Assembly (NCBI GenBank): GCA_947243845.1
Contig: CAMXIF010000012.1
Coordinates: forward strand, 1 to 64,000
DNA: 64,000 nt
Direction: 5' to 3'
From: an uncultured bacterium
Lineage (GTDB): Bacteria; Bacillota; Clostridia; Lachnospirales; Lachnospiraceae
Both the position numbers and the translations under genes were made by a program. Below the pieces are notes generated by a model that ran no database searches, was not told the DNA's origin, and worked only from the letters and a program-made list of their open reading frames with translations. Positions 8,448-16,585 of the stretch are shown in pieces (within the stretch, counting starts at the first letter, position 1; the number at the start of each line of letters is the position of its first letter).

Positions 8448-9485
8448 TTAGTAGAGGCTTCCCGAATTAACGATGGGCTGGGCATCCCGGTTGCCGCACA
8501 ATACCACCAGGAGGTTGGAGACCATGGCAGCTTTGCGCTCCTCATCTAACTGCACCACTTCTTTGGCGGAAAGACGATCCAAAGCCATTTCCACCATACC
8601 GACTGCACCATCTACGATCATTTTTCTGGCGTCAATGATGGCGGAAGCCTGCTGTCTCTGCAACATAACAGCTGCTATTTCCGGAGCATAAGCCAGATAG
8701 GTAATTCTTGCTTCGATGATTTCAAGGCCGGCTTTGGCTACTTTGTTCTGAATTTCTTTGCGGATACGTTCTGCCACTACTTCGCTGGAACCACGCAGGG
8801 ATCCTTCGTCAGCCTGGCCGTCTCCGGTGGTGTCTACGTTTTCGGCCACATCGTAAGGATACATGCGGACGATGTTGCGCAGGGCGCTGTCGCACTGCAG
8901 GGACAGATATTCTTTATAATTATCTACGTTAAAGACCGCTTTGGCTGTGTCTGTTACCCGCCACATGACAGCAATGCCGATTTCAATTGGATTGCCCAGA
9001 CAGTCATTTATTTTCTGACGGCTGTTATTTAATGTCATGATCTTCAGGGAAATCTTTTTGCTGGTGCCTGCATTTACAGAAGAGCCATCTTTTCCTGATG
9101 TAATCCGTAATAGGCCATTTCCGCTGTTTCCCACATCACCGCTCTGTTTTAGCTTCGTTTCCGCTGCCGGATTCAAGGCGGAGCAGAAAGGGTTCACCCA
9201 ATAAAAACCGTCTTCTTTCAGGGTGCCGATGTATTTGCCAAAGAGTGTCAGTACCAGGGCTTCCTGAGGGCGTAACACCTTGAGTCCGCAAAACAGGATC
9301 CAGCCCAGGGCGAGATAGATAAGGCCGATGACAAAGAGCGCGATGCCCCAGGCCTTTGGCCCTGATTCATCGATGCTGTTGATGCGGCCGATGATTGTAG
9401 CAGCAATCGCTGCCAGATAGAGCGCCACAGTAAATAGCAACATGGGCATACCGTTTTTGTTCTTGTTTAAAATCTTCTCTTCCAT
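8448..9485 (-). CDS. SPFH/band 7 domain membrane protein
   Basis: About 345 residues from ATG at 9485, chosen because GGAG lies 6 bases upstream; upstream ATGs at 9497 and 9521 flank a GCCGCC/GGCGGC hairpin. Two membrane helices lie in the first 80 residues. A band 7 domain follows (EALVLTLFGKYIGTLKEDGFYWVNPF onward), then a helical segment rich in Q, A and E (about 270-330) typical of SPFH oligomerisation. Such proteins form ring-like scaffolds in the membrane and organise partner proteins. The partner is unknown. It is cotranscribed with the ribbon-helix-helix gene. Confidence 0.85.
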   Translation of the reverse strand: MEEKILNKNKNGMPMLLFTVALYLAAIAATIIGRINSIDESGPKAWGIALFVIGLIYLALGWILFCGLKVLRPQEALVLTLFGKYIGTLKEDGFYWVNPFCSALNPAAETKLKQSGDVGNSGNGLLRITSGKDGSSVNAGTSKKISLKIMTLNNSRQKINDCLGNPIEIGIAVMWRVTDTAKAVFNVDNYKEYLSLQCDSALRNIVRMYPYDVAENVDTTGDGQADEGSLRGSSEVVAERIRKEIQNKVAKAGLEIIEARITYLAYAPEIAAVMLQRQQASAIIDARKMIVDGAVGMVEMALDRLSAKEVVQLDEERKAAMVSNLLVVLCGNRDAQPIVNSGSLY

Positions 9486-9582
9486 AAGAATCTCCATTCC
9501 GCCGCCGTTTTCTGGCGGCATTGATTGTAATGAGAGCCTGCTTTTTCGTAAGAGGTTTCATTATTGTTTGTTGATATTTAGA

Positions 9583-9601
9583 TGATATCATTATGATATC
9601 A
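9583..9601. promoter_or_regulatory. Perfect 19-bp palindrome, candidate operator
   Basis: TGATATCAT-T-ATGATATCA is a perfect 9+1+9 inverted repeat about 100 bases upstream of the SPFH gene. Its AT-rich half-sites suit a dimer of a small repressor. The ribbon-helix-helix protein of the same operon is an obvious candidate binder, unproven. Confidence 0.5.
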
Positions 9602-9699
9602 GAATGTCAAGAAGATTATTATAGAAAGGGATTGTACACCAAAGAAATGAAAAGGCCGATTGCTGTGGAATGTACACAGATAGATAAGTGATGGACATA

Positions 9700-9738
9700 A
9701 AAAGGCCGGGTATGTAATGGCTTACATATCCGGCTTTA
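9700..9738 (-). terminator. Rho-independent terminator of purC
   Basis: AAAGCCGG-TATGTAA pairs with TTACATA-CCGGCTTT reading on the minus strand and is followed there by a short T-run. It lies 26 bases beyond the purC stop. Confidence 0.75.
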
Positions 9739-9763
9739 GATTAAAAATATTTTTGAGAAGTTC

Positions 9764-10633
9764 TTACAGTTTATGTCCTGTCAGAAGTTCGTAACCCTGC
9801 AGGTACTTATCGATCGTCTTCTGTACGATGTCTTCCGGGAGTGTCCATTCGTGGCCATCGTTGGCTTTGAGCCAGTCTCTGGCGAACTGCTTGTCGAAGG
9901 AAGGCTGGCTGTGACCGGGTTCATAGCCTTCTGCGGGCCAGAAGCGGGAACTGTCCGGCGTGAGCATTTCATCACCCAGAACGATATTGCCTTCTTCGTC
10001 CAGACCAAATTCAAATTTGGTATCTGCAATGATGATGCCGCGGGTTAGTGCGTACTCAGCGCATTTCTTATACAGGGCAATAGTGTAGTCCCGGAGTTTC
10101 GATGCATACTCTTCACCTTTACCGGGGAATCTCGCCTCCAAATATGTCACACTCTGTTCATAAGAGATATTTTCGTCATGATCGCCGATTTCCGCCTTGG
10201 TGGAAGGGGTATAGATGGGTTCCGGCAGTTTGTCCGATTCCTGCAGTCCTTCCGGGAGTGTGATACCGCAGACGGTACCATCCTTCTGGTAACTTGCCCA
10301 GCCGCTGCCGGTGATGTAGCCGCGGACGATACATTCGATGGGAAGCATGTTCAGTTTGCGGCAGAGCATACTATTACCATCGAACTTTTCCTGTCTGAAA
10401 AATTCAGGCATATCTTTGACATCTACAGAAATCATGTGGTTGGGCAGGATGTCCTGTGTCATGTCGAACCAAAACTTCGACATCTGTGTGAGGACAGTGC
10501 CCTTTTTGGTCACCTGATTGTTCAGGATCACATCAAAACAGCTGATGCGGTCTGTGGCAACCATGATCAGGCTGTCGCCATTGTCGTAGATTTCGCGTAC
10601 TTTTCCTTCTTTGATCGGTTTTAATGCAGTCAT
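9764..10633 (-). CDS. purC: SAICAR synthetase (phosphoribosylaminoimidazole-succinocarboxamide synthase)
   Basis: 289 residues. It joins CAIR and aspartate with ATP to make SAICAR in purine synthesis, in the cytoplasm. The protein begins MTALKPIKEGKVREIYD. It shows LPIECIVRGYITGSGW, then STKAEIGDHDENISYEQ, and the C-terminal IADTKFEFGLDEEGNIVLGDEMLTPDSSRFW block, all hallmarks of the family; the length is that of the longer, yeast-like bacterial subgroup. GGAGGAAACC precedes ATG at 10633; the frame is open further upstream but lacks a ribosome site. No other purine gene is adjacent. Confidence 0.97.
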   Translation of the reverse strand: MTALKPIKEGKVREIYDNGDSLIMVATDRISCFDVILNNQVTKKGTVLTQMSKFWFDMTQDILPNHMISVDVKDMPEFFRQEKFDGNSMLCRKLNMLPIECIVRGYITGSGWASYQKDGTVCGITLPEGLQESDKLPEPIYTPSTKAEIGDHDENISYEQSVTYLEARFPGKGEEYASKLRDYTIALYKKCAEYALTRGIIIADTKFEFGLDEEGNIVLGDEMLTPDSSRFWPAEGYEPGHSQPSFDKQFARDWLKANDGHEWTLPEDIVQKTIDKYLQGYELLTGHKL

Positions 10634-10851
10634 TGGTTTCCTCCATATCAGAGTATTATCATTGTTCATTACTTCTATATCTTATAACAGCACAGGCAGA
10701 TTTACAATAGGAGAACTTCCTTATATTAGAAAATATGAAATCAGGAGAAAGGTTTGGGGAAAAGTGGCAATACTGTAAAGAAAACAGGTCTGCTGCGTGG
10801 ATTTGCTACGGATTTCCACGGGAACAAAGACCGGTAAAAGGAGGAAATCAC

Positions 10852-11391
10852 ATGGAATTAAAAGGATCAAAGACGGAAAAGAATCTGCTGGCGGCTTTTG
10901 CGGGGGAATCGCAGGCTTACACCAAGTATACTTATTATGCGTCCAAAGCCAGAAAGGACGGATATGTACAGATTGCCAATATCTTTGCAGAGACAGCGGC
11001 GAATGAGAAAGAACACGCAAAGATATGGTTTAAGTATCTTAATGAAGGGGTGATCCCTCCTACTAACAGGAATCTGGAAGACGCCGCAGCCGGGGAGAAT
11101 TATGAGTGGACAGATATGTATGCAGGGTTTGCTAAGGATGCCAAAGAGGAAGGATTCGAGGAACTGGCAATGCTTTTTGAAGGCGTGGCGCGGATTGAAC
11201 GGGAACATGAGGAGCGTTATCGGAAATTGATTGAAAATCTGGAAGACGGTCTGGTCTTTTCACGGGATGGTGACTGTATCTGGCAATGCCTCAACTGTGG
11301 TCATCTGGTGATTGGTAAAAAGGCGCCTATGGTATGTCCGGTCTGCAAACATGAACAGGCGTATTTTCAGATTAAGCCGGAGAATTATTAG
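10852..11391 (+). CDS. rbr: Rubrerythrin
   Basis: 179 residues, a cytoplasmic diiron peroxidase that protects anaerobes by reducing hydrogen peroxide. The N-terminal four-helix domain carries the two E-x-x-H-type ligand sets (E19, E52/H55 and E97-E118-H119 region). A C-terminal rubredoxin-like domain has C146-x-x-C149 and C162-x-x-C165 for one iron. The start at 10852 follows AAAGGAGGAAATCAC; the open frame extends upstream to 10735 without support. It is monocistronic, with a strong hairpin at 11429-11468. No PerR-box was identified with confidence. Confidence 0.95.
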   Translation: MELKGSKTEKNLLAAFAGESQAYTKYTYYASKARKDGYVQIANIFAETAANEKEHAKIWFKYLNEGVIPPTNRNLEDAAAGENYEWTDMYAGFAKDAKEEGFEELAMLFEGVARIEREHEERYRKLIENLEDGLVFSRDGDCIWQCLNCGHLVIGKKAPMVCPVCKHEQAYFQIKPENY

Positions 11392-11428
11392 GAGCAGGGC
11401 TAACGGACCTGCAAAGTCAACTGTTTTG

Positions 11429-11482
11429 GTTACAGTTCAGCCTGTCATATGTTTGGCTGAACTGTAACATACTTTTGTATCT
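11429..11482 (+). terminator. Strong 14-bp hairpin terminator
   Basis: GTTACAGTTCAGCC (11429-11442) is perfectly complementary to GGCTGAACTGTAAC (11455-11468), with a 12-base loop. The tail is only moderately T-rich (ATACTTTTGTATCTTTT). It probably terminates the rubrerythrin transcript; such a long stem could also stabilise the mRNA end. Confidence 0.75.
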
Positions 11483-11497
11483 TTTCGAGGACAAAAC

Positions 11498-11526
11498 TTG
11501 TCAAAGAATAGTTGATGTGGTATGAT
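11498..11526 (+). promoter_or_regulatory. Sigma-A type promoter for the pantothenate/CoA block
   Basis: TTGTCA (-35) and TATGAT (-10) are separated by 17 bases, giving a start site near 11533, about 43 bases ahead of the ECF S-component gene. Confidence 0.75.
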
Positions 11527-11575
11527 GTCACCGTATTGTATCTCGTACGAGAATAATAACAGGAGGAATTGTACC

Positions 11576-12439
11576 ATGAAAAATGAAAAAACCTATGAAC
11601 TTGTGCTTACGGCACTGTTCACCGCCATAATTGTGATTATGGCATTCACACCACTGGGATATATCCCGCTTGTAGTCATCAATGCGACAATCATTCACAT
11701 CCCGGTAATCCTTGGAGCGCTATTTCTCGGACCGAAGAAAGGTGCATTTTTAGGATTCGTATTTGGTCTCACCAGTTTCATCAACAACACATTTAAGGCG
11801 GCAACAGCCTCGGCATTTGTATTTTCACCGGTCTTAGCCTTTAACATGGTCGGCGTATCCGGCATTTTCAAGAGCCTGTATATTTGCTTTGTACCAAGGA
11901 TTTTGGTCGGCGTGATTCCGTACTTTATCTATGTCCTGATCCGTAAGGCGGCAGGAAAAGAAAAGAAGGCAGGAAGGGTAGTTGTCAACGCAATAGCATC
12001 TGTTATTTTATTCGTGTCCGTTAGGGCATTCCTGATTCGGTTGCTGCCGGAGAGTCTTAGTGTTATGGCATGCACAATCATTGGACTTGTGGCCGGTGCA
12101 GCGCTTATGGCAGTACTTACTGTCAGTGGCAGTAAGAGAGGATCTGCGGACATAGCGCTTTCCTATGCAGGGCTGGCAGGTGCTTTTACCAATACGCTGT
12201 TTGTCATGAGCGGTATCTTCATTTTGTATAAGGATGCCTATGCACAGGCAATGGGAGTGGCCGGCGATGCAGTGCTGGATGTCATCATGGGCGTGGTGGC
12301 CTTTAATGGTGTCGTGGAAGCCGTAGTGGCAGCGATCATCGTGACGGGTGTGGGTTTGGCTTTGACCAGAGTGAAGCCGGTATATACAAAGACGCAGAAT
12401 CAGTCAAAAGAAGCACTCTTAGCCGCGAAGAAGGCTTGA
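11576..12439 (+). CDS. ECF transporter S component, probably for pantothenate
   Basis: 287 residues from ATG at 11576, set by AGGAGGAATTGTACC; an in-frame ATG at 11522 is upstream without a site. At least six hydrophobic helices and the LGPKKGAFLGFVFG segment fit the substrate-binding S subunit of an energy-coupling-factor importer. It would work with a shared EcfA/A'/T module encoded elsewhere. Type III pantothenate kinase starts 45 bases downstream and coaBC next, so pantothenate is the most likely substrate by context. The sequence alone does not prove specificity. The C-terminus is a short basic cytoplasmic tail. Confidence 0.8.
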   Translation: MKNEKTYELVLTALFTAIIVIMAFTPLGYIPLVVINATIIHIPVILGALFLGPKKGAFLGFVFGLTSFINNTFKAATASAFVFSPVLAFNMVGVSGIFKSLYICFVPRILVGVIPYFIYVLIRKAAGKEKKAGRVVVNAIASVILFVSVRAFLIRLLPESLSVMACTIIGLVAGAALMAVLTVSGSKRGSADIALSYAGLAGAFTNTLFVMSGIFILYKDAYAQAMGVAGDAVLDVIMGVVAFNGVVEAVVAAIIVTGVGLALTRVKPVYTKTQNQSKEALLAAKKA

Positions 12440-12484
12440 GGGATGCATATAAGCTATTTATAAGGGAAAGGCGGGACAGAGGAT

Positions 12485-13255
12485 ATGATTTTGGCGATTG
12501 ACATTGGAAATACCAATATTGTCATCGGTTGTATCGAGGGCGAGAAGGTAAACTTCGTGGAACGGGTGTCCACAGACCTCTCCAAGACAGAATTGGAGTA
12601 TGTGGTGGAATTTAAGACCCTATTTGACCTGTATCAGATTGGGCTGGGAGATATTACCGGCTGTATCATTTCCTCTGTTGTACCTCCTCTCAATAATATC
12701 ATGAAGTCATCTTTGGAAAAAATGCTGCATCGGGTGCCGCTTGTGGTGGGGCCTGGTGTTAAGACAGGATTGAATATCCTCATGGATAATCCGGGACAGT
12801 TGGGCTCTGATCTGGTGGTTAATGCGGTCGCAGGACTGCATTATTATGGCGCTCCGATCATCATGATCGACATGGGCACGGCAACTACCATCAGTGTGGT
12901 GGATGAAAAACGCAATTACATAGGGGGCATGATTCTGCCGGGAGCCAAGGTTTCTCTGGATTCTCTTGTAAATCGTACCTCCCAGCTTCCACGTATCAGT
13001 TTGGAGCCGCCGAAGAAGGTGATCGGTACGAACACGATCGACTGCATGAAGAGTGGTATCGTGATGGGACAGGCCGCCTGTCTGGACGGGATGATTGAGC
13101 GGATTCATGAGGAGTTGGGGTATCAGGCGCCAGTGGTGGCTACCGGCGGCCTGGCGGCAAGCATAGTGCCATATTGCAAACAGGAGATCGTCTGTGACAA
13201 TGAACTTACCCTTAAGGGGCTGGGACTCATTTATCATAAGAATGTAGAGGGATAG
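12485..13255 (+). CDS. coaX: Type III pantothenate kinase
   Basis: 256 residues. It phosphorylates pantothenate to 4'-phosphopantothenate, the first step of CoA synthesis. It has the ASKHA-fold phosphate motif DIGNTN (5-10), the GQLGSDLVVNAVAG segment with the catalytic Asp (about 105-120), and IDMGTATT near 130. ATG follows AAGGCGGGACAGAGGAT. Three bases separate it from coaBC, so the two are almost certainly coexpressed and form consecutive steps of the pathway. Confidence 0.97.
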   Translation: MILAIDIGNTNIVIGCIEGEKVNFVERVSTDLSKTELEYVVEFKTLFDLYQIGLGDITGCIISSVVPPLNNIMKSSLEKMLHRVPLVVGPGVKTGLNILMDNPGQLGSDLVVNAVAGLHYYGAPIIMIDMGTATTISVVDEKRNYIGGMILPGAKVSLDSLVNRTSQLPRISLEPPKKVIGTNTIDCMKSGIVMGQAACLDGMIERIHEELGYQAPVVATGGLAASIVPYCKQEIVCDNELTLKGLGLIYHKNVEG

Positions 13256-13258
13256 CAT

Positions 13259-14467
13259 ATGTTATTAAAAGATAAACATATCGTATTAGGCGTGAGTGGC
13301 AGCATAGCAGCCTATAAGATTGCTTCTTTGGCAAGTATGCTGGCTAAGCAGAGAGCGGATGTGACGGTGATCATGACGCAGAATGCCACCAATTTTATCA
13401 ATCCCATCACTTTTGAATCGTTGACGGGCAATAAATGTCTGGTGGATACTTTTGACCGGAATTTTCAGCACAGCGTGGAGCATGTGGCTCTGGCAAAAAA
13501 AACAGATGTTATCCTTGTGGCGCCGGCTTCGGCCAACGTGATTGCCAAGGCGGCATATGGGATTGCGGACGATATGCTGACCACAACGCTTTTGGCCTGC
13601 CAGTGTCCGAAGATATTTGCTCCGGCGATGAACACCAGAATGTATCAGAATCCAGTAGTGCAGGATAATCTAAAGATTCTTGGGAAATATGGAATGGAAG
13701 TGGTCACTCCGGCCAGCGGTTATCTGGCATGCGGGGATACCGGAGAGGGCAAGATGCCGGAACCGGAGGCACTGTATGAGGCGATTGTGAAAGCATTGAC
13801 GCCCAAGGATTTGGCTGGAAAGAAGGTACTGGTCACGGCAGGTCCCACGCAGGAGAAGTTTGATCCGGTGCGTTATATCAGCAATCATTCCACCGGAAAG
13901 ATGGGATATGCGGTTGCCAAGGCTGCCATGCTTCGCGGTGCAGATGTGACACTTGTGTCAGGAAAAACAGCAATACAGCCCCCCGCAGGAGTTAATGTGG
14001 TGCCGGTGATATCGGCGGCAGATATGGCACAGGCAGTCAAGGCGGTGGCAGACGAACAGGATATTATTATCAAAGCTGCCGCGGTGGCGGATTATCGACC
14101 CGCACAGACTGCCGATGAGAAGATGAAGAAAAAGGATGGGGAACTAACGATCGCTTTGGAACGCACGGAAGACATTCTGGCCTATCTGGGCGCACATAGA
14201 AGAGAAGGGCAGTTTATCTGCGGTTTTTCCATGGAGACAGAGCATATGCTGGAAAATTCCAGGGCCAAACTGGAAAAGAAAAATATTGATATGATGGTGG
14301 CCAATAATTTAAGACAGGAAGGGGCGGGCTTCGGAACGGACACCAATGTGGTGACGCTGCTCACAAAAGAAGAAACCCTGGAACTGCCCATACTCAGCAA
14401 AGAAGAGGTGGCGGACAGACTGCTCACCTTTATTCTGGAGAAACAGGGAAAGAAGGCTTTAAAATGA
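13259..14467 (+). CDS. coaBC: Bifunctional phosphopantothenoylcysteine decarboxylase/phosphopantothenate-cysteine ligase
   Basis: 402 residues in two domains. The CoaC flavoprotein part (1-180) shows GSIAAYK, the catalytic His in VEHVALA, the PAMNTRMYQNP substrate motif and the ACGDTGEGKMPEP active-site flap. The CoaB part (190-400) shows VTAGPTQEKFDPVRYISNHSTGKMG, the dimer and nucleotide binding region. It ligates cysteine to phosphopantothenate with CTP and then decarboxylates the product to phosphopantetheine. It lies directly after coaX and overlaps the following MATE gene by four bases. Confidence 0.97.
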   Translation: MLLKDKHIVLGVSGSIAAYKIASLASMLAKQRADVTVIMTQNATNFINPITFESLTGNKCLVDTFDRNFQHSVEHVALAKKTDVILVAPASANVIAKAAYGIADDMLTTTLLACQCPKIFAPAMNTRMYQNPVVQDNLKILGKYGMEVVTPASGYLACGDTGEGKMPEPEALYEAIVKALTPKDLAGKKVLVTAGPTQEKFDPVRYISNHSTGKMGYAVAKAAMLRGADVTLVSGKTAIQPPAGVNVVPVISAADMAQAVKAVADEQDIIIKAAAVADYRPAQTADEKMKKKDGELTIALERTEDILAYLGAHRREGQFICGFSMETEHMLENSRAKLEKKNIDMMVANNLRQEGAGFGTDTNVVTLLTKEETLELPILSKEEVADRLLTFILEKQGKKALK

Positions 14468-15789
14468 TTCAGGATCTGACGGTGGGAGATTCGCGAAAGA
14501 CACTGGTTGGGTATACGGTGCCCATGTTCATCAGTGTGGTCTTTCAGCAGCTGTATAATATTGCGGACAGTATGATCGCGGGTAAATTTGCGGGAGAGGA
14601 CGCGCTGGCAGCGGTGGGAGCTTCCTACCCGATCACCATGATATTCATGGCGGTGGCGGTGGGAAGCAACATCGGCTGTTCGGTGGTCATCTCCCAGCTT
14701 TTTGGAGCCAAGGCTCATGAAAAGCTGAAGACGGCCGTGTCTACCACGTTGATCACAGGATTTGTGCTGGCAGCCTTCCTGACCGTGGCCGGCCTTTTGA
14801 CAACACCAGCGATGATGCGCATGATACAGACGCCGGAGAATATCTTTGCGGATGGTGCACTTTATTTAAAGATTTATATCGGCGGCTTTATCTTTCTTTT
14901 CTTATATAATGTGACCACAGGTATGTTTAATTCATTGGGGGACTCCAGGACACCGCTGTATTTTCTGATCGGTTCGTCTGTGGGAAATATCGTGCTGGAT
15001 ATTCTCTTTGTGGCAGTGTTTAGGTGGGGTGTGGCCGGTGTGGCCTGGGCTACCTTTCTTGCGCAGGGTGCGGCCTGTATCCTGGCGCTGATCTCCTTTG
15101 GCGCGCGGATGCGGGAGATTAAGACACAGGGACGCGCGCAGGTCTTTTCCTTTATATTGTTAAAAAAGATCAGTATGATTGCAGTTCCCAGTATTTTACA
15201 GCAAAGTTTTGTGTCTGTGGGTAATATTTTTATACAAAGTCTGGTAAACTCATATGGATCGGGTGTGATTGCAGGATATTCTGCGGCGATAAAACTCAAT
15301 ACCTTTATCATTACCGGATTTACAACGCTGGGCAATGGTGTGTCGGGCTTTACAGCCCAGAACCGCGGCGCCGGTAAGCCGGAACGGATCAAAGACGGAT
15401 TTACAGCGGGATTGAAGATGGCTGTCTGTGTTGCTGTACCCTTCTTTGTGGCATATTTCTTCTTTGGACGCGCGATGGTGCTTCTGTTTATGGATGATAC
15501 AGGGAGTGACGCTCTGTCCACAGGGATTACTTTCCTGAAAATTGTGTCGCCGTTTTACTTTGTGATAGCTGTCAAGCTGGTTGCCGATGGCATGCTTCGC
15601 GGTGCGGAACGGATGAAGGAATTTATGGCGTCTACTTTTACGGATTTGATCCTGCGCGTTATTCTGGCGTTTGTGTTCTCTGCCAGTCTGGGTTCTGTGG
15701 GCATCTGGCTTTCCTGGCCGGTGGGCTGGGGGATTGCAGCTGCGATGTCTTGGGCGTTCTGCCGGCGGGAACTTGGGAAGAAGCAGTAA
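14464..15789 (+). CDS. MATE family efflux transporter
   Basis: 441 residues with about twelve hydrophobic helices in two similar halves. The FISVVFQQLYNIADSMIAGKF opening and the later FVSVGNIFIQSLVNSYG repeat are typical of MATE Na+ or H+ coupled drug/metabolite exporters (DinF/NorM group). The ATGA overlap with coaBC implies translational coupling. A link to CoA metabolism is not known for this family; linkage may only be operon hitchhiking. The substrate cannot be predicted. Confidence 0.92.
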   Translation: MIQDLTVGDSRKTLVGYTVPMFISVVFQQLYNIADSMIAGKFAGEDALAAVGASYPITMIFMAVAVGSNIGCSVVISQLFGAKAHEKLKTAVSTTLITGFVLAAFLTVAGLLTTPAMMRMIQTPENIFADGALYLKIYIGGFIFLFLYNVTTGMFNSLGDSRTPLYFLIGSSVGNIVLDILFVAVFRWGVAGVAWATFLAQGAACILALISFGARMREIKTQGRAQVFSFILLKKISMIAVPSILQQSFVSVGNIFIQSLVNSYGSGVIAGYSAAIKLNTFIITGFTTLGNGVSGFTAQNRGAGKPERIKDGFTAGLKMAVCVAVPFFVAYFFFGRAMVLLFMDDTGSDALSTGITFLKIVSPFYFVIAVKLVADGMLRGAERMKEFMASTFTDLILRVILAFVFSASLGSVGIWLSWPVGWGIAAAMSWAFCRRELGKKQ

Positions 15790-15802
15790 TCCTACGCAAT
15801 GC

Positions 15803-15860
15803 CAGCAAGAATTACGCAGTAATTCTTGGGAAGCAAGATGCTGATCTTGCGTCCGTTGTA
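15803..15860. repeat. Dispersed two-hairpin element, copy 1
   Basis: Two successive hairpins, AAGAATTAC/GTAATTCTT and GCAAGAT/ATCTTGC, lie in a 58-bp unit. A second copy at 30251-30308 has the same layout and changed stem bases that still pair. It sits between the MATE gene and ispF. Confidence 0.75.
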
Positions 15861-15906
15861 TTATAAATGTATCAATGGAAGCCGTATGGCAGGAAGTGAG
15901 GAAGTA

Positions 15907-16455
15907 ATGAGAATCGGAATGGGGTATGATGTACACCGGATGGTGGAGGGAAGAAAGTGTATTATCGGGGGTGTGGAGATTCCTTATGAGAAAGGACTGT
16001 TAGGGCATTCAGATGCGGATGTGCTGGTGCATGCGGTGATGGATGCACTCTTGGGTGCGGCCGCGCTGGGGGATATCGGCAAACATTTTCCGGATACGGA
16101 TCCTGCCTATGAGGGGATTTCTTCTATTAAATTATTGGAACATGTGGGAACACTTCTGGAAAAGAATCTGTTCCTGATTGAAAATATTGACGCCACGATC
16201 ATTGCCCAGGCGCCGAAGATGCGTCCCCATATCGATACTATGCGGGAGAATATGGCGAAGGCCCTGGGAATCGATATCTCACAGGTCAATGTGAAGGCTA
16301 CCACAGAAGAGGGGCTTGGGTTTACCGGCAGCGGGGAGGGCATTTCCGCCCAGGCGATCTGTATGTTGGCAAATCCCAGCGAGATTTACAGCGAGGATGT
16401 GCAGGCCCGTGGATGTGAGGGATGCCCGGGATGCAGCAGAGCGGGTGATAAATAA
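15907..16455 (+). CDS. ispF: 2-C-methyl-D-erythritol 2,4-cyclodiphosphate synthase with Cys-rich tail
   Basis: 182 residues. It cyclises CDP-ME 2-phosphate in the MEP isoprenoid pathway. The zinc ligands D8 and H10 (GYDVH) and H42 (LGHSDADV...[11 protein letters not shown]), and the FTGSGEGI motif near the end of the fold, are all present. Usual length is about 158; here about 22 extra residues follow and end in a CEGCPGC cluster, a possible metal or redox tail. ATG at 15907 follows GGAAGTGAGGAAGTA; the upstream in-frame ATG at 15826 lies in the repeat element and is not used. ispD is not adjacent. Confidence 0.95.
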   Translation: MRIGMGYDVHRMVEGRKCIIGGVEIPYEKGLLGHSDADVLVHAVMDALLGAAALGDIGKHFPDTDPAYEGISSIKLLEHVGTLLEKNLFLIENIDATIIAQAPKMRPHIDTMRENMAKALGIDISQVNVKATTEEGLGFTGSGEGISAQAICMLANPSEIYSEDVQARGCEGCPGCSRAGDK

Positions 16456-16585
16456 GCGGAAAGATAGGTTAAGGGGTTATAATCGTAAAAAGAGTCCGGC
16501 GGACTGTTGTGGCAGGGAGTTAAACTATCATAGCCTGACAGCCCGGCCGGTGAGAGCTATATTGTGGGGAATAGCAGGGAAACAG

